Shown: in pieces, positions 16,508 through 25,168 of the stretch
Layout of the letters: every line of letters starts with the position of its first letter
How positions within the stretch are numbered: position 1 is the stretch's first letter
NCBI GenBank assembly: GCA_937995515.1
Contig: CALKJZ010000024.1
Location: 19,159-83,158, forward strand
Direction: 5' to 3'
Source of the DNA: an uncultured Sphingomonadaceae bacterium
GTDB taxonomy: Bacteria > Pseudomonadota > Alphaproteobacteria > Sphingomonadales > Sphingomonadaceae
Length of the DNA: 64,000 nucleotides
Made by a program: the position numbers and the translations under genes
The notes under the pieces: model-generated
Databases searched by the model: none
What the model was told of the DNA's origin: nothing
The model's input: only the letters and a program-made list of their open reading frames with translations

Positions 16508-17719
16508 TCAGACGCGCTCGATGACGGTTGCCGTGCCCATGCCGGCGCCCACGCACAGCGTGACGAGGGCGGTGTTGAGGTCGCGGCGCTCCAGCTCGTC
16601 GAGCACGGTGCCGAGGATCATGCCCCCGGTCGCGCCCAGCGGATGGCCCATCGCGATCGCGCCGCCGTTCACGTTCATCTTCTCGTGCGGGATGTCCATG
16701 TGCTTCATCATCCGCAGCACGACGCTTGCGAAGGCCTCGTTCAGCTCGAAGAGGTCGATGTCGTCCTTGGTCATGCCGAGCCGGTCGAGCAGCTTCTGCG
16801 TGACGAGCGCCGGACCCGTCAGCATGATGGCAGGCTCCGAGCCGATGGAGGCCATGCCCTTGATACGCGCGCGGGGCTTCAGGCCATATTTCGCGCCGAT
16901 CTCCCGGTTGCCGACGAGCACGGCCGAGGCGCCATCGACGATCCCCGACGAGTTGCCCGCATGGTGGACGTGGTTCACGCGCTCGACCTCAGGGTAGCGG
17001 AGCTTGGCGATCTCGTCGAAGCCCGGCATCTGCTCGCCAATGCCGGCAAACGAGGGCGACAGCGCGGCAAGCGACTGCATGTCGGTGCCCGGGCGGATAT
17101 GCTCGTCGCGCTCCAGCACGATCTCGCCGATCACGTCGCGCACCGGCACGATGGACCGGTCGAAGCGGCCCTCCTCCCACGCGCGCGCCGCGCGCTTCTG
17201 CGACTCCACGGCATAGGCATCGACATCGTCGCGCGAGAAGCCGTCGAGCGTGGCGATGAGATCCGCCCCGATCCCCTGCGGCAGGAAATAGGTCTTGAAG
17301 GCAACCGACGGATCCATCGCCCATGCGCCGCCATCCGAGCCCATGGGCACGCGGCTCATGCTCTCCACCCCGCCGCCGATGGCAAACTCCGCCTCGCCGG
17401 CGATCACCTTGGCCGCCGCCATGTTGACCGCCTCGAGGCCCGAGGCGCAGAAGCGGTTGATCTGCACGCCTGCGGTGGTCTGGGCATAGTCCGCGTTGAG
17501 GACGGCGATGCGGGCAATGTCGGCGCCCTGCTCCCCCACCGGCGATACGACACCGAGCACCACATCGTCGACATCCTTCGTGTCGATCGCGTTGCGGTCG
17601 CGGATCGCGGCCAGCACCTGCGTGGCAAGCTGGATGGGCGTGATCTCGTGCAGCGCGCCATCCTTGCGGCCCTTGCCACGGGGGGTGCGCACGGCGTCGT
17701 AGATAAAGGCTTCAGGCAT
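16508..17719 (-). CDS. Acetyl-CoA C-acyltransferase (3-ketoacyl-CoA thiolase)
   Basis: A 403-residue thiolase. The nucleophile is Cys91 in [13 protein letters not shown]; the C-terminal His is in [10 protein letters not shown] and the second Cys in [10 protein letters not shown]. It cleaves 3-ketoacyl-CoA with CoA in the last step of beta-oxidation. It sits upstream of the FadJ-like gene and downstream of the acyl-CoA dehydrogenase gene. The length and motifs are complete, with no sign of damage. GGAGGATCC precedes ATG 17719. Confidence 0.95.
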   Translation of the reverse strand: MPEAFIYDAVRTPRGKGRKDGALHEITPIQLATQVLAAIRDRNAIDTKDVDDVVLGVVSPVGEQGADIARIAVLNADYAQTTAGVQINRFCASGLEAVNMAAAKVIAGEAEFAIGGGVESMSRVPMGSDGGAWAMDPSVAFKTYFLPQGIGADLIATLDGFSRDDVDAYAVESQKRAARAWEEGRFDRSIVPVRDVIGEIVLERDEHIRPGTDMQSLAALSPSFAGIGEQMPGFDEIAKLRYPEVERVNHVHHAGNSSGIVDGASAVLVGNREIGAKYGLKPRARIKGMASIGSEPAIMLTGPALVTQKLLDRLGMTKDDIDLFELNEAFASVVLRMMKHMDIPHEKMNVNGGAIAMGHPLGATGGMILGTVLDELERRDLNTALVTLCVGAGMGTATVIERV

Positions 17720-17782
17720 GGGATCCTCCGGAGGTCTCTCGTGGGGTGCCTAGGAGCGGCGGGGCTGTCGTGCCACTCCCGC

Positions 17783-17810
17783 TTTTCATCAGAGGGCGTG
17801 TTTCATCAGA
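17783..17810. repeat. Short direct repeat around the acyl-CoA dehydrogenase stop codon
   Basis: TTTCATCAGA occurs twice, about 18 nt apart. The second copy contains the stop codon of the acyl-CoA dehydrogenase gene (17806-17808), so the last codons plus stop appear duplicated just downstream of the gene. It is probably slippage and has no visible effect on the product. Confidence 0.4.
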
Positions 17811-19602
17811 AGGCCTCGGCCGGCATCTGCATCAGCGTGTCGGCCCCGGCCTTCACCTTGCGGGCAAGGCCGGCGCAATCGGGCAGCTGCCGCTCGAAGA
17901 AATGGCGCGCCGTCAGGAGCTTGGCTTCGAGGAACAGGCGGTCGCCGTCGCCCGCGTCGAGTAGCGCCCGGGCGGCGCGGGCCATCACCAGCCAGAAATG
18001 GCCGAAGACCACCAGCGCCATCAGCCTGAGATAGGCGGTCGCCCCGGCGCCCGCGTGGTCGGGATTGGCCATGGCATTCTCGATGAGCCACATCGTTGCG
18101 CCCTCGAGATCGGCCCGGGCGGCGGCAAGGTCGCCGGCGAGGCCTGCCAACCGCGGGTCGGCCTTCGCCTCGGCAATGCCGGCCTCCACCAGCGCAAGGA
18201 GGGCGCGCAGGCCCCGGCCGCCGTTCATGGCGAGCTTGCGGCCCACGAGATCGAGCGCCTGGATGCCGTTTGTGCCCTCGTAGATCATGGCGATGCGCGC
18301 GTCGCGAACGAACTGCTCGAGGCCCCATTCGGCGATATAGCCGTGGCCGCCCAGCACCTGCTGCGCACTGGTGGCATGGAAATAGCCCTCGTCGGTGAGG
18401 TGGGCCTTGATAAGGGGGGTCAGCAGCCCGAGCAGGTCGTCGGCCTGTTCGCGCTCGGCCGGATCGGGCGACCGGTGCGCGAGATCGGCCTGGAAGGCCG
18501 CCCACAGGCACAGCGCCCGCGCGCCCTCGGTAAACGCGCGGGCATCCATCAGCATCCGCCGCACATCCGGGTGCACGAGGATGGGGTCTGCCTTTGCCTG
18601 CGGATCCCTGGGGCCGGTGAGGGCGCGGCCCTGCATGCGCTCGCGCGCATAGCGGGCCGCGTTCTGGTAGGCGATCTCGGCCTGGCCGAGCCCCTGCAGG
18701 CCAACGCCAAGACGCGCGATGTTCATCATCACGAACATCGCCTTCAGCCCCTTCGTCTCCTCGCCGACGAGGAAGCCGGTTGCGCCATCATAGTTCATCA
18801 CGCAGGTCGCATTGCCGTGGATGCCCATCTTGTGCTCGATGGCGCCGCAGGAAACGGCGTTGCGCGCACCCAGCGAGCCATCCGCGTTCACGAGGAACTT
18901 GGGCACGAGGAACAGGCTGATCCCCTTCACATTGTCGGGCGCGCCGGGCGCCTTGGCGAGCACGAGGTGGATGATGTTCTCGGCGAGGTCGTGCTCGCCC
19001 GAGGAGATGAAGATCTTGGTGCCGGTCACCTTCCAGCTGCCATCCGCCTGCGGCTCGGCGCGCGTGCGGATGAGGCCGAGATCGGTCCCGGCCTGCGGCT
19101 CGGTGAGGTTCATGGTGCCCGTCCACCGGCCGGCCACCATCGGCGGCACGTAGACGGCCTTCTGCGCCTCGGAACCTGCCGCCAGCAGCGCGGAGACAGC
19201 CCCCTGGGTCAGGCCGGGATACATGGCGAAGGCCATGTTGGCCGACGAGAGATATTCCTCGAACGCCGAACCGAGCACGTGCGGAAGCCCCTGGCCGCCA
19301 TATTCCGGCGGCGCCATCAGCGTGCCCCAGCCGCCCTCGCAGAACGCCCGGTAGGCCTCTGGGAAGCCGCCCGGCGTGGTGACGGAGCCGTCCGGATGGC
19401 GGGTGCACCCCTCGCGGTCCCCCACCTGGTTCAGCGGATGGAGCACCCCTTCCACGAACTTCGCGCCCTCCTCGAGGATGGCCTGCACCATGTCGGGAGT
19501 CGCATCGGCGAAACCGGGAAGGTTCTGGACCCGCGACAGGCCGACCACATGGTCGAGAACGAAGCGGGTATCCCGGACGGGCGCCCTGTAGGTGGCCGGC
19601 AT
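17806..19602 (-). CDS. Acyl-CoA dehydrogenase, long type with C-terminal extension
   Basis: A 598-residue flavoprotein of the acyl-CoA dehydrogenase superfamily. The mid-region has [19 protein letters not shown] and [16 protein letters not shown], the C-terminal helical domain has [32 protein letters not shown] in pieces with the Arg-Asp and Tyr-Glu-Gly-Thr-Asn blocks, and the usual catalytic Glu lies in that YEGTN loop. An extra ~130 residues at the C-terminus are typical of the ~600-residue branch (FadE-like, DmdC-like). It performs the first, FAD-dependent step of beta-oxidation. The ATG at 19602 overlaps the MerR gene stop by ATGA. Confidence 0.93.
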   Translation of the reverse strand: MPATYRAPVRDTRFVLDHVVGLSRVQNLPGFADATPDMVQAILEEGAKFVEGVLHPLNQVGDREGCTRHPDGSVTTPGGFPEAYRAFCEGGWGTLMAPPEYGGQGLPHVLGSAFEEYLSSANMAFAMYPGLTQGAVSALLAAGSEAQKAVYVPPMVAGRWTGTMNLTEPQAGTDLGLIRTRAEPQADGSWKVTGTKIFISSGEHDLAENIIHLVLAKAPGAPDNVKGISLFLVPKFLVNADGSLGARNAVSCGAIEHKMGIHGNATCVMNYDGATGFLVGEETKGLKAMFVMMNIARLGVGLQGLGQAEIAYQNAARYARERMQGRALTGPRDPQAKADPILVHPDVRRMLMDARAFTEGARALCLWAAFQADLAHRSPDPAEREQADDLLGLLTPLIKAHLTDEGYFHATSAQQVLGGHGYIAEWGLEQFVRDARIAMIYEGTNGIQALDLVGRKLAMNGGRGLRALLALVEAGIAEAKADPRLAGLAGDLAAARADLEGATMWLIENAMANPDHAGAGATAYLRLMALVVFGHFWLVMARAARALLDAGDGDRLFLEAKLLTARHFFERQLPDCAGLARKVKAGADTLMQMPAEAF

Positions 19603-20054
19603 CACGTCTCCCCTGCAGCTGCCGCGGGGCCCGGCGCGAGACGCGCCTGTTCGGCCTCGAGCCTGCGGCAGAATTGTTCCAGTTCGGCGATCGTCGCCTC
19701 GATGTCGGCTTTCTGCGCCTCGAGCGCGGCAATGCGCTCGCGCGACTTGGCGAGCGCGGCCTTGAGCTGGGTGCGCCGCCCCGGGCCGGGCGCGTAGAGG
19801 TCGAGCAGTTCCCGGATGTCGGCGAGGCTGAAGCCCACGTTGCGGCCGCGCAGGATCCACGCAAGCCGCGCGCGATCGGCGCGGGAATAGAGGCGGGTGG
19901 TGCCGCGGCGAACGGGGCGCAGCAGCCCCTCGTCCTCGTAGAAGCGAAGCGTGCGGGCCGTCACCCCGAACTCCTGCGCGAGGTCGGATATGGAACGCCA
20001 CTCCTCCCGCGCCGGTTGCGGCGCGGCGTGCGCCGGCTTTGCTCCCTCTCCCAT
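19602..20054 (-). CDS. MerR family regulator of lipid/branched-chain acyl-CoA degradation
   Basis: A 150-residue MerR protein. The winged helix-turn-helix spans about residues 20-90 ([24 protein letters not shown], in which the Arg-Phe-Tyr-Glu block is diagnostic), and a coiled-coil dimer helix follows ([23 protein letters not shown]). No metal-binding Cys cluster is present, so it is not a metal sensor. It is the first gene of the leftward cluster, coupled to the acyl-CoA dehydrogenase gene, and has a palindrome 15 nt ahead of its start. This matches LiuR-type regulators of fatty acid and branched-chain amino acid breakdown in Proteobacteria; calling it LiuR itself would be too strong. Confidence 0.9.
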   Translation of the reverse strand: MGEGAKPAHAAPQPAREEWRSISDLAQEFGVTARTLRFYEDEGLLRPVRRGTTRLYSRADRARLAWILRGRNVGFSLADIRELLDLYAPGPGRRTQLKAALAKSRERIAALEAQKADIEATIAELEQFCRRLEAEQARLAPGPAAAAGET

Positions 20055-20068
20055 GCCCGGCTCCTTAC

Positions 20069-20090
20069 TTGACCTTTACGTGAGCGTCAA
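20069..20090. promoter_or_regulatory. Palindromic MerR/LiuR-type operator
   Basis: A 22-bp dyad begins TTGACCTTTACG and ends GTGAGCGTCAA-like, centred on ACGT, with perfect outer arms TTGAC and GTCAA. The known LiuR-type consensus in Proteobacteria is also a palindrome built on TTTACGT-like half-sites and TTGAC/GTCAA arms, so the match is good. It lies 15 nt upstream of the MerR gene start, where it would serve autoregulation and control of the beta-oxidation cluster. Confidence 0.65.
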
Positions 20091-20795
20091 TCCCCGATCG
20101 GCCGCGCCCGGAAAGTGGGCGGCAGCCGCCCCGCCGACCGCGGGACCGACGCGACACCCAACCCCTGCCGCTCCCGCTGCCGTGTCCGGCTCCCGCACAT
20201 GGGAGGCCCGGGCGGCCGACAGGGCGCCATCGCCCGGGCTGCGGCTGCCGCAGGGGCACCGGGCTTGTCCCCGGGCTGGCCTCGCCGTGCGAAGGGGGGC
20301 GCCGGTGGGAGATGCCGCGCCGCGGGGCCGCCGGAGGGCCGGGCAGGCAGGGCGGCCGGCCACAGGGCAACCTCATGCGGCGCAGGGGTGCCCGCAGGCA
20401 ACGGCTGGACCGCGCGCCGGGCTGGCCGCGCCGTGCACGGGCAGCTGCTGGGTGGGCTGCGGCCGCGCCGGCCGGCCCGCGCGGCATGGGGTCATGCGCG
20501 GCCGGGCGGCGCGAGGCGCGGCCAGAAGGCGAACGGCGCGGGCGGATGGCGCAAGGCGCAAGCGGAACGGGCACATCCTTCGCCGGCACCCTCGCCGGGA
20601 TGCCGCGCAGGGCATCGCCGGGAATGCCGGGCGGGGCATTGGCGGGGATGCGGCAGGAAAAACCGCCCCGCCGCCCGCCGGAGGAGGAAGCGGGCAGCGG
20701 GGCGGCCGGGCTGGACCCTGCGTCGTGGCGGGATCAAGGGGGGTCAACTCCCGCCGCAGCCATGAACGGCGGGCCGGGGGCAGGGTTGCGTTCCG
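20091..20795. other. 705-nt GC-rich stretch with no recognisable gene
   Basis: This is the longest gap in the window. The open frames crossing it, in several frames on both strands, give Arg/Pro/Gly/Ala-rich translations without family motifs. Short repeated GGGATGC/GGGCATTG-like words near 20595-20655 form weak imperfect inverted repeats. I see no RNA gene. Confidence 0.5.
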
Positions 20796-21143
20796 TCAGG
20801 AGATTTTTTCGAGCCCGCCGTCCGCGCCCAGCCTGCGGAAGAAGCAGGATGGCGCGCCCGTGTGGCACGCGGGGCCTTCGGGCAGCGCCTGCAACCACAG
20901 GCAGTCCTGGTCGCAGTCGACAAGGATCGCTGTCACGCGGAGCAGATGGCCCGAGCTTTCCCCCTTTTTCCAAAGCCGCCTGCGCGACCGGGACCAGAAG
21001 TGCGCAAGGCCGGTCGCCCGGGTCTTTGCGATCGCCTCGGCGTTCATGTGCGCGACCATCAGCACCGCGCCCGTCCGGGCGTGGGTGACGACCGCCGTCA
21101 GCAGGCCGCTGGCATCGAACTTCGGAGCAAACATCTCAGCCAT
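20796..21143 (-). CDS. hisI: Phosphoribosyl-AMP cyclohydrolase
   Basis: A 115-residue HisI that opens the purine ring of phosphoribosyl-AMP in histidine synthesis. Typical blocks are VLMVAHMNAEAI, FWSRSRRRLWKKGESSGH, the metal-binding VDCDQDCLWL and ACHTGAPSCFF, giving the conserved Asp and Cys ligands for magnesium and zinc. It is the stand-alone form, without a HisE domain. It diverges from purF; no other his gene is adjacent except the distant hisC. The second Met at 21134 is a possible alternative start. Confidence 0.94.
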   Translation of the reverse strand: MAEMFAPKFDASGLLTAVVTHARTGAVLMVAHMNAEAIAKTRATGLAHFWSRSRRRLWKKGESSGHLLRVTAILVDCDQDCLWLQALPEGPACHTGAPSCFFRRLGADGGLEKIS

Positions 21144-21251
21144 GCCGGTTCATGACCATCTTGTGACGAGTTCGGGCGCGACAAGCGCACCCTGGCCCAC
21201 TAGATGCAAGCAGCCAACGACGGCAAGGCAGGCGGGGAGCCGGGCAGCAGC

Positions 21252-22718
21252 ATGGGCGCGAGGATTTCCACCCACCCGTTCGACGACGATGGGCTCCGCG
21301 AGGAGTGCGGCGTGTTCGGCGCCTGGGGGTGCGCCGATGCCTCGGCCATCGTCGCGCTCGGCCTCCATGCCCTGCAGCACCGCGGGCAGGAAGCCGCCGG
21401 CATCGTCTCCTTTGACGGCAGCGAGTTCCACGCCCACCGCGCCATGGGCCATGTCGCGGGGAACTTCGATCGTCCGGAGATCATCGCAAAGCTCTCCGGC
21501 GACGCTGCCATCGGTCACAACCGCTATTCCACCACCGGCGAGACGGCGCTGCGCAATGTCCAGCCGCTGTTTGCAGACCTTGCGAGCGGCGGCTTTGCCG
21601 TTGCCCACAACGGCAACCTGTCCAACGCGATGACCCTGCGCCGCGAGCTCACGCGGCGCGGCTCCATCTTCCAGTCCACCTCCGATACGGAGGTGATCAT
21701 CCACCTTGTCGCCACCTCCGAATACCGCACCCTGCTCGACCGATTCATCGACGCCTGCAAGCAGCTGGAGGGCGCCTGGTCGCTGGCCTGCCTCACCCCC
21801 GAGGGGCTGATCGCCACCCGCGATCCGCTGGGCGTGCGCCCGCTGGTGCTCGGGCGCCTCGGCCAGGGTTGGATCGTCGCCTCGGAAACGGTGGCGCTCG
21901 ATGTGGTGGGCGCCTCGTTCGTGCGCGCGATCGCGCCCGGCGAGCTCCTCGTCATCAACGCCTCGGGGCTCACCTCGCTCACCCCGTTTGCGCCGCGCGC
22001 ACCGCGCCCCTGCATCTTCGAACAGGTCTATTTCTCAAGGCCCGACAGCTTCGATGGCCAGCTGTCGGTCTATGAGGTGCGCAAGCGCATCGGCGCGGAG
22101 CTTGCCGCCGAATCGCCCGTGGCGGCCGACATGGTGGTGCCCGTGCCCGATTCGGGGACACCGGCTGCGATCGGCTATGCGCAGGCAAGCGGCATTCCCT
22201 TCGAGCTCGGGATCATCCGCAGCCACTATGTCGGCCGCACCTTCATCCAGCCGGGCGATTCCATCCGGCACCTCGGCGTCAAGCTCAAGCACAACGCCAA
22301 CCGCGGGCTCATCGAGGGCAAGCGGCTGGTGCTCATCGACGATTCGGTGGTGCGGGGCACCACGTCGGTCAAGATCGTGCAGATGCTGCGCGAGGCAGGT
22401 GCGCGCGAGGTGCACCTGCGCGTCGCAAGCCCGCCGACCCGGCACAGCTGCTACTACGGGGTGGACACGCCCGAGCGGTCGAAGCTCCTTGCCGCGCAGC
22501 TCGACGAGGAGCCGATGCGCCAGTTCATCGGCGCCGACAGCTTGGCCTTCCTCTCGATCGACGGCCTCTACCGCGCGCTCGGCGAGCCGGGCCGCAACCG
22601 GGCCGCGCCGACCCACTGCGATGCCTGCTTCACCGGCGACTATCCGACCCGGCTGACCGACCGCGACGGCGCTGAGCCCGCCCCGCAGCTGCAGCTGGTG
22701 CCCGGGGGGCGCGCTTGA
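21252..22718 (+). CDS. purF: Amidophosphoribosyltransferase
   Basis: A glutamine-dependent PRPP amidotransferase, the first step of purine synthesis. The propeptide ends before the nucleophile Cys of LREECGVFGAWG (Cys19 from ATG 21252, Cys35 from ATG 21204). The N-terminal Ntn domain has ALQHRGQEAAGI, IGHNRYSTTG and VAHNGNLSN; the C-terminal PRTase domain has VLIDDSVVRGTTSVKIV, the PRPP loop, and near the end ASPPTRHSCYYGVDTP. I chose ATG 21252 because family members have a short propeptide and GGGGAG precedes it; ATG 21204 is possible. The stop overlaps the next gene by TTGA. Confidence 0.95.
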   Translation: MGARISTHPFDDDGLREECGVFGAWGCADASAIVALGLHALQHRGQEAAGIVSFDGSEFHAHRAMGHVAGNFDRPEIIAKLSGDAAIGHNRYSTTGETALRNVQPLFADLASGGFAVAHNGNLSNAMTLRRELTRRGSIFQSTSDTEVIIHLVATSEYRTLLDRFIDACKQLEGAWSLACLTPEGLIATRDPLGVRPLVLGRLGQGWIVASETVALDVVGASFVRAIAPGELLVINASGLTSLTPFAPRAPRPCIFEQVYFSRPDSFDGQLSVYEVRKRIGAELAAESPVAADMVVPVPDSGTPAAIGYAQASGIPFELGIIRSHYVGRTFIQPGDSIRHLGVKLKHNANRGLIEGKRLVLIDDSVVRGTTSVKIVQMLREAGAREVHLRVASPPTRHSCYYGVDTPERSKLLAAQLDEEPMRQFIGADSLAFLSIDGLYRALGEPGRNRAAPTHCDACFTGDYPTRLTDRDGAEPAPQLQLVPGGRA

Positions 22719-23443
22719 GCGGCCCGTTCGCCGGCAGGCTTGCGCTGGTAACCGGTGCAAGCCGGGGCATCGGCGCCGAGACGGCCAAGGCGCTCGCGCG
22801 CGCGGGCGCCCATGTCGTGCTGACCGCGCGCACCGAGGGCGGCCTCGTCGAGACCGAGGATGCCATCCACGCCGCCGGCGGCACCGCCACCATCGCGCCG
22901 CTCGATCTGGCCCGGGGCGACGACATCGACCGTCTGGCCCAGGCGATCGCCGGCCGCTGGGATGCGCTCCACATCCTCGTGCTCAATGCCGCAACGCTCG
23001 GCACGCTCTCGCCGCTCGCCCACATGAGCCCCAAGGAGTTCGAGCAGGTGATCGCGCTCGATCTCGTGTCCCAGTGGCGGCTCATCCGCGCCTTCGACCC
23101 GCTGCTGCGCCGCGGCCGCCCGGCAAGCCTCGTCGCGCTCACCTCGTCGGTTGCGCGGTCGCCGCGGGCCTATTGGGGCGCCTATGCGGCCGCCAAGGCA
23201 GGGCTTGAAAATCTCGTCGAGACCTATGCCGACGAGATGAAGGCGCTCGGCGTCCATGCGCTGATCGTCGACCCGGGCGCCACGCGCACGGCCATGCGCG
23301 CGCGCGCCTTCCCCGGCGAGGACCCGAAAACGCTGAAGGGCCCCGAGGTGGTGGCAGAGGCGATTGCCGCGCGGCTCGCTGCGGGACTTGCGCCGGGCGC
23401 GCAGCAACTCAGGGTCGAGGCGGGTCCGCCCCTTCCGGCCTGA
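22715..23443 (+). CDS. Short-chain dehydrogenase coupled to purF
   Basis: A 242-residue classical SDR with LVTGASRGIGAETAKAL, VLNAATLG at the NNAG position, catalytic Ser in ALTSSVAR and Tyr-x3-Lys in YWGAYAAAKAG, then VDPGATRTAMR. The start is a TTG whose last two bases lie in the purF stop (TTGA), so translation is coupled to purF. The purF-SDR pair occurs in many sphingomonads, where the SDR has no known purine role. Its 3' end overlaps the convergent amidohydrolase gene by 35 nt. Confidence 0.88.
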   Translation: MSGPFAGRLALVTGASRGIGAETAKALARAGAHVVLTARTEGGLVETEDAIHAAGGTATIAPLDLARGDDIDRLAQAIAGRWDALHILVLNAATLGTLSPLAHMSPKEFEQVIALDLVSQWRLIRAFDPLLRRGRPASLVALTSSVARSPRAYWGAYAAAKAGLENLVETYADEMKALGVHALIVDPGATRTAMRARAFPGEDPKTLKGPEVVAEAIAARLAAGLAPGAQQLRVEAGPPLPA

Positions 23444-25088
23444 CCCAGACCCGCCGGCCGGCAAGCCAGGTCTCGAGCACCCGCACGTGGACGAGGTCCG
23501 CTGGCGGAATCGCGAAGGGGTCGCGGTCGAGGATGATGAAGTCCGCCCAGGCCCCGGGCAGAAGCGTGCCGACGCGGCCCTCCATCCGGCCGGCGTAGGC
23601 GGCATCGACGGTAAAGCCGGCAATCGCCTGCGCAAGGGTGAGCCGCTCGTCGCTTCGCCACCCCCCGGGCGGATTGCCTTCGGCATCCTCGCGGGTGACG
23701 GCGGCGTGGATGCCGAGGAACGGGTTGGCAGGCTCGACCGGCGTGTCGGAGCCGAACGCAAGCCGCGCACCCGCCTTGCGCAGCGAGCGCCACGCATAGG
23801 CGCCGGCGAGGCGATCCGGCCCGAGGCGCGCCTCGGCCATCACCCGGTCGGATGGCGCGTGGATCGGCTGCATCGAGGCAATGACCGAAAGGGCGGCAAA
23901 GCGGCCGAAATCAGCCGGGTCCAGCACCTGGGCGTGTTCGATCCGGTTGCGCAGGTCCGGGCCATAGGCGGGCAGCAGCTCGGCGAAGGCATCGAGCGCC
24001 TGCGCGTTCGCGGCATCCCCGATGGCATGGATCGCGACCTGGAGGCCGAGAAAGTTGCCGCGGCTTGCAAGGTTGCGAAGCCGGGCATCGTCGTGGAAGC
24101 GCAGGCCACGTGTGCCCGGCTCGTCGGCATAAGGGGCCTTCAGCCACGCGCCGCGGCTACCGAGCGCGCCGTCGGCATAGAGCTTGACCCCCTGGAGGCG
24201 CAGCCGGTCGGCATAGAGCCAGGGCGTGGGCCTGACCGGCGCGATCCGCTCGACCGCCTCCATGCCGTCGGCATAGGCGGTCACCCGCAGGGTGAGCCGG
24301 CCCTCGTCGCCGAAGGCGCGCAGGAGCGTCCAGTCGTCGGCGGTCGTGCCCATGTCGTGAAAGCCGGTCAGCCCGACCGATGCGAGATGCACAAGCGCGG
24401 CCTCCAGCGCCTTTTCCCGCTCGAGCGGGCTCGGCGGCGGCACCCGGGCCGCAACAAGCTCCATCGCCCTGTCGACCAGCACGCCAGTCGGGTTGCCGGC
24501 CGCATCGCGCACGATCCGGCCACCGGGCGGGTCACGGGTGGCGCGCGTGATCCCGGCGGCCTTCAGCGCGGCGCTGTTCGCCCAGCCGGCATGGCCATCG
24601 ACCCTGACCAGCCATGCCGGCCTGTTCCCCGTTGCGGCGTCGAGATCGGCCGCGGTCGGGAAGGCCGCCATGCCCCAGCGCACCTGGTTCCAGCCACGGC
24701 CCACCACCCATTCCCCGCCGCGCGCGGCCGCCGCCCGGATTTCGGCCTGCGCCTCGGCGAGCGAGCCGGTCTTCGAAAGATCGAGCTGGCGAAGGGCAAG
24801 GCCAAGCCCCATCAGGTGGCCGTGGGAGTCGATGAGACCGGGCAGCAGCACGCGGCCCTTCATGTCCTGCCGGAAATCGCCCGCGGCGAGCCTGGGCTCC
24901 GCGCTGCCTGCCGGCAGGGCTGCGAGCACCCTGCCATCCTCGCCGATGAACAGCTGGGCAAAGCGGCGCACACCGCCGCTGGCCTCCACCATGTAGCCCT
25001 TGGCATTGACGATGAGGGTGCGGCCGGCTTCAGCGGGCAGCGCTGCGGCCAGCAGCACGAGCGACAGGCCGATGAGCCGGGCGAGCAT
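23409..25088 (-). CDS. Exported amidohydrolase, YtcJ/N-acyl-amidase-like
   Basis: A 559-residue metal-dependent amidohydrolase of the amidohydrolase-3 branch. The N-terminus (MLARLIGLSLVLLAAALPAEA) is a clear signal peptide, so it should be periplasmic. Metal-binding blocks are LPGLIDSHGHLMG (His-x-His), RNRIEHAQVLDP and FGSDTPVEPANP (the Asp ligand), with AIHAIGDAANAQALDAF carrying another His. Substrates of this branch include N-acyl amides, but the sequence does not tell which. It diverges from ilvA. ATG 25088 is the only start that gives the signal peptide. Confidence 0.88.
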   Translation of the reverse strand: MLARLIGLSLVLLAAALPAEAGRTLIVNAKGYMVEASGGVRRFAQLFIGEDGRVLAALPAGSAEPRLAAGDFRQDMKGRVLLPGLIDSHGHLMGLGLALRQLDLSKTGSLAEAQAEIRAAAARGGEWVVGRGWNQVRWGMAAFPTAADLDAATGNRPAWLVRVDGHAGWANSAALKAAGITRATRDPPGGRIVRDAAGNPTGVLVDRAMELVAARVPPPSPLEREKALEAALVHLASVGLTGFHDMGTTADDWTLLRAFGDEGRLTLRVTAYADGMEAVERIAPVRPTPWLYADRLRLQGVKLYADGALGSRGAWLKAPYADEPGTRGLRFHDDARLRNLASRGNFLGLQVAIHAIGDAANAQALDAFAELLPAYGPDLRNRIEHAQVLDPADFGRFAALSVIASMQPIHAPSDRVMAEARLGPDRLAGAYAWRSLRKAGARLAFGSDTPVEPANPFLGIHAAVTREDAEGNPPGGWRSDERLTLAQAIAGFTVDAAYAGRMEGRVGTLLPGAWADFIILDRDPFAIPPADLVHVRVLETWLAGRRVWVRPEGADPPRP

Positions 25089-25102
25089 GGGCGAGGGCCC
25101 TA

Positions 25103-25144
25103 GCCGCCGTCTCTGGCCAGCGCCAGAGCTTTGGTCTAGGCGGC
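25103..25144. other. Nested inverted repeats in the amidohydrolase/ilvA divergent region
   Basis: An inner 7-bp hairpin (CTCTGGC-CAGC-GCCAGAG, 25111-25128) is bracketed by GCCGCC at 25103 and GGCGGC at 25139. The two dyads nest neatly within the 80-nt gap between the divergent starts and could form a leader structure or an operator for ilvA. Confidence 0.35.
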
Positions 25145-25168
25145 GGGCTTTCGAGCGCAGGCAGGGCC

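Noticed and set aside
20091..20795. Replication origin or RNA gene in the longest gap
   Set aside because: No AT-rich unwinding region, DnaA-like boxes or conserved RNA ends are visible.
20312..21088. Long plus-strand open frame in the gap after the MerR gene
   Set aside because: The translation is Arg/Pro/Gly-rich without motifs and it runs antisense through hisI.
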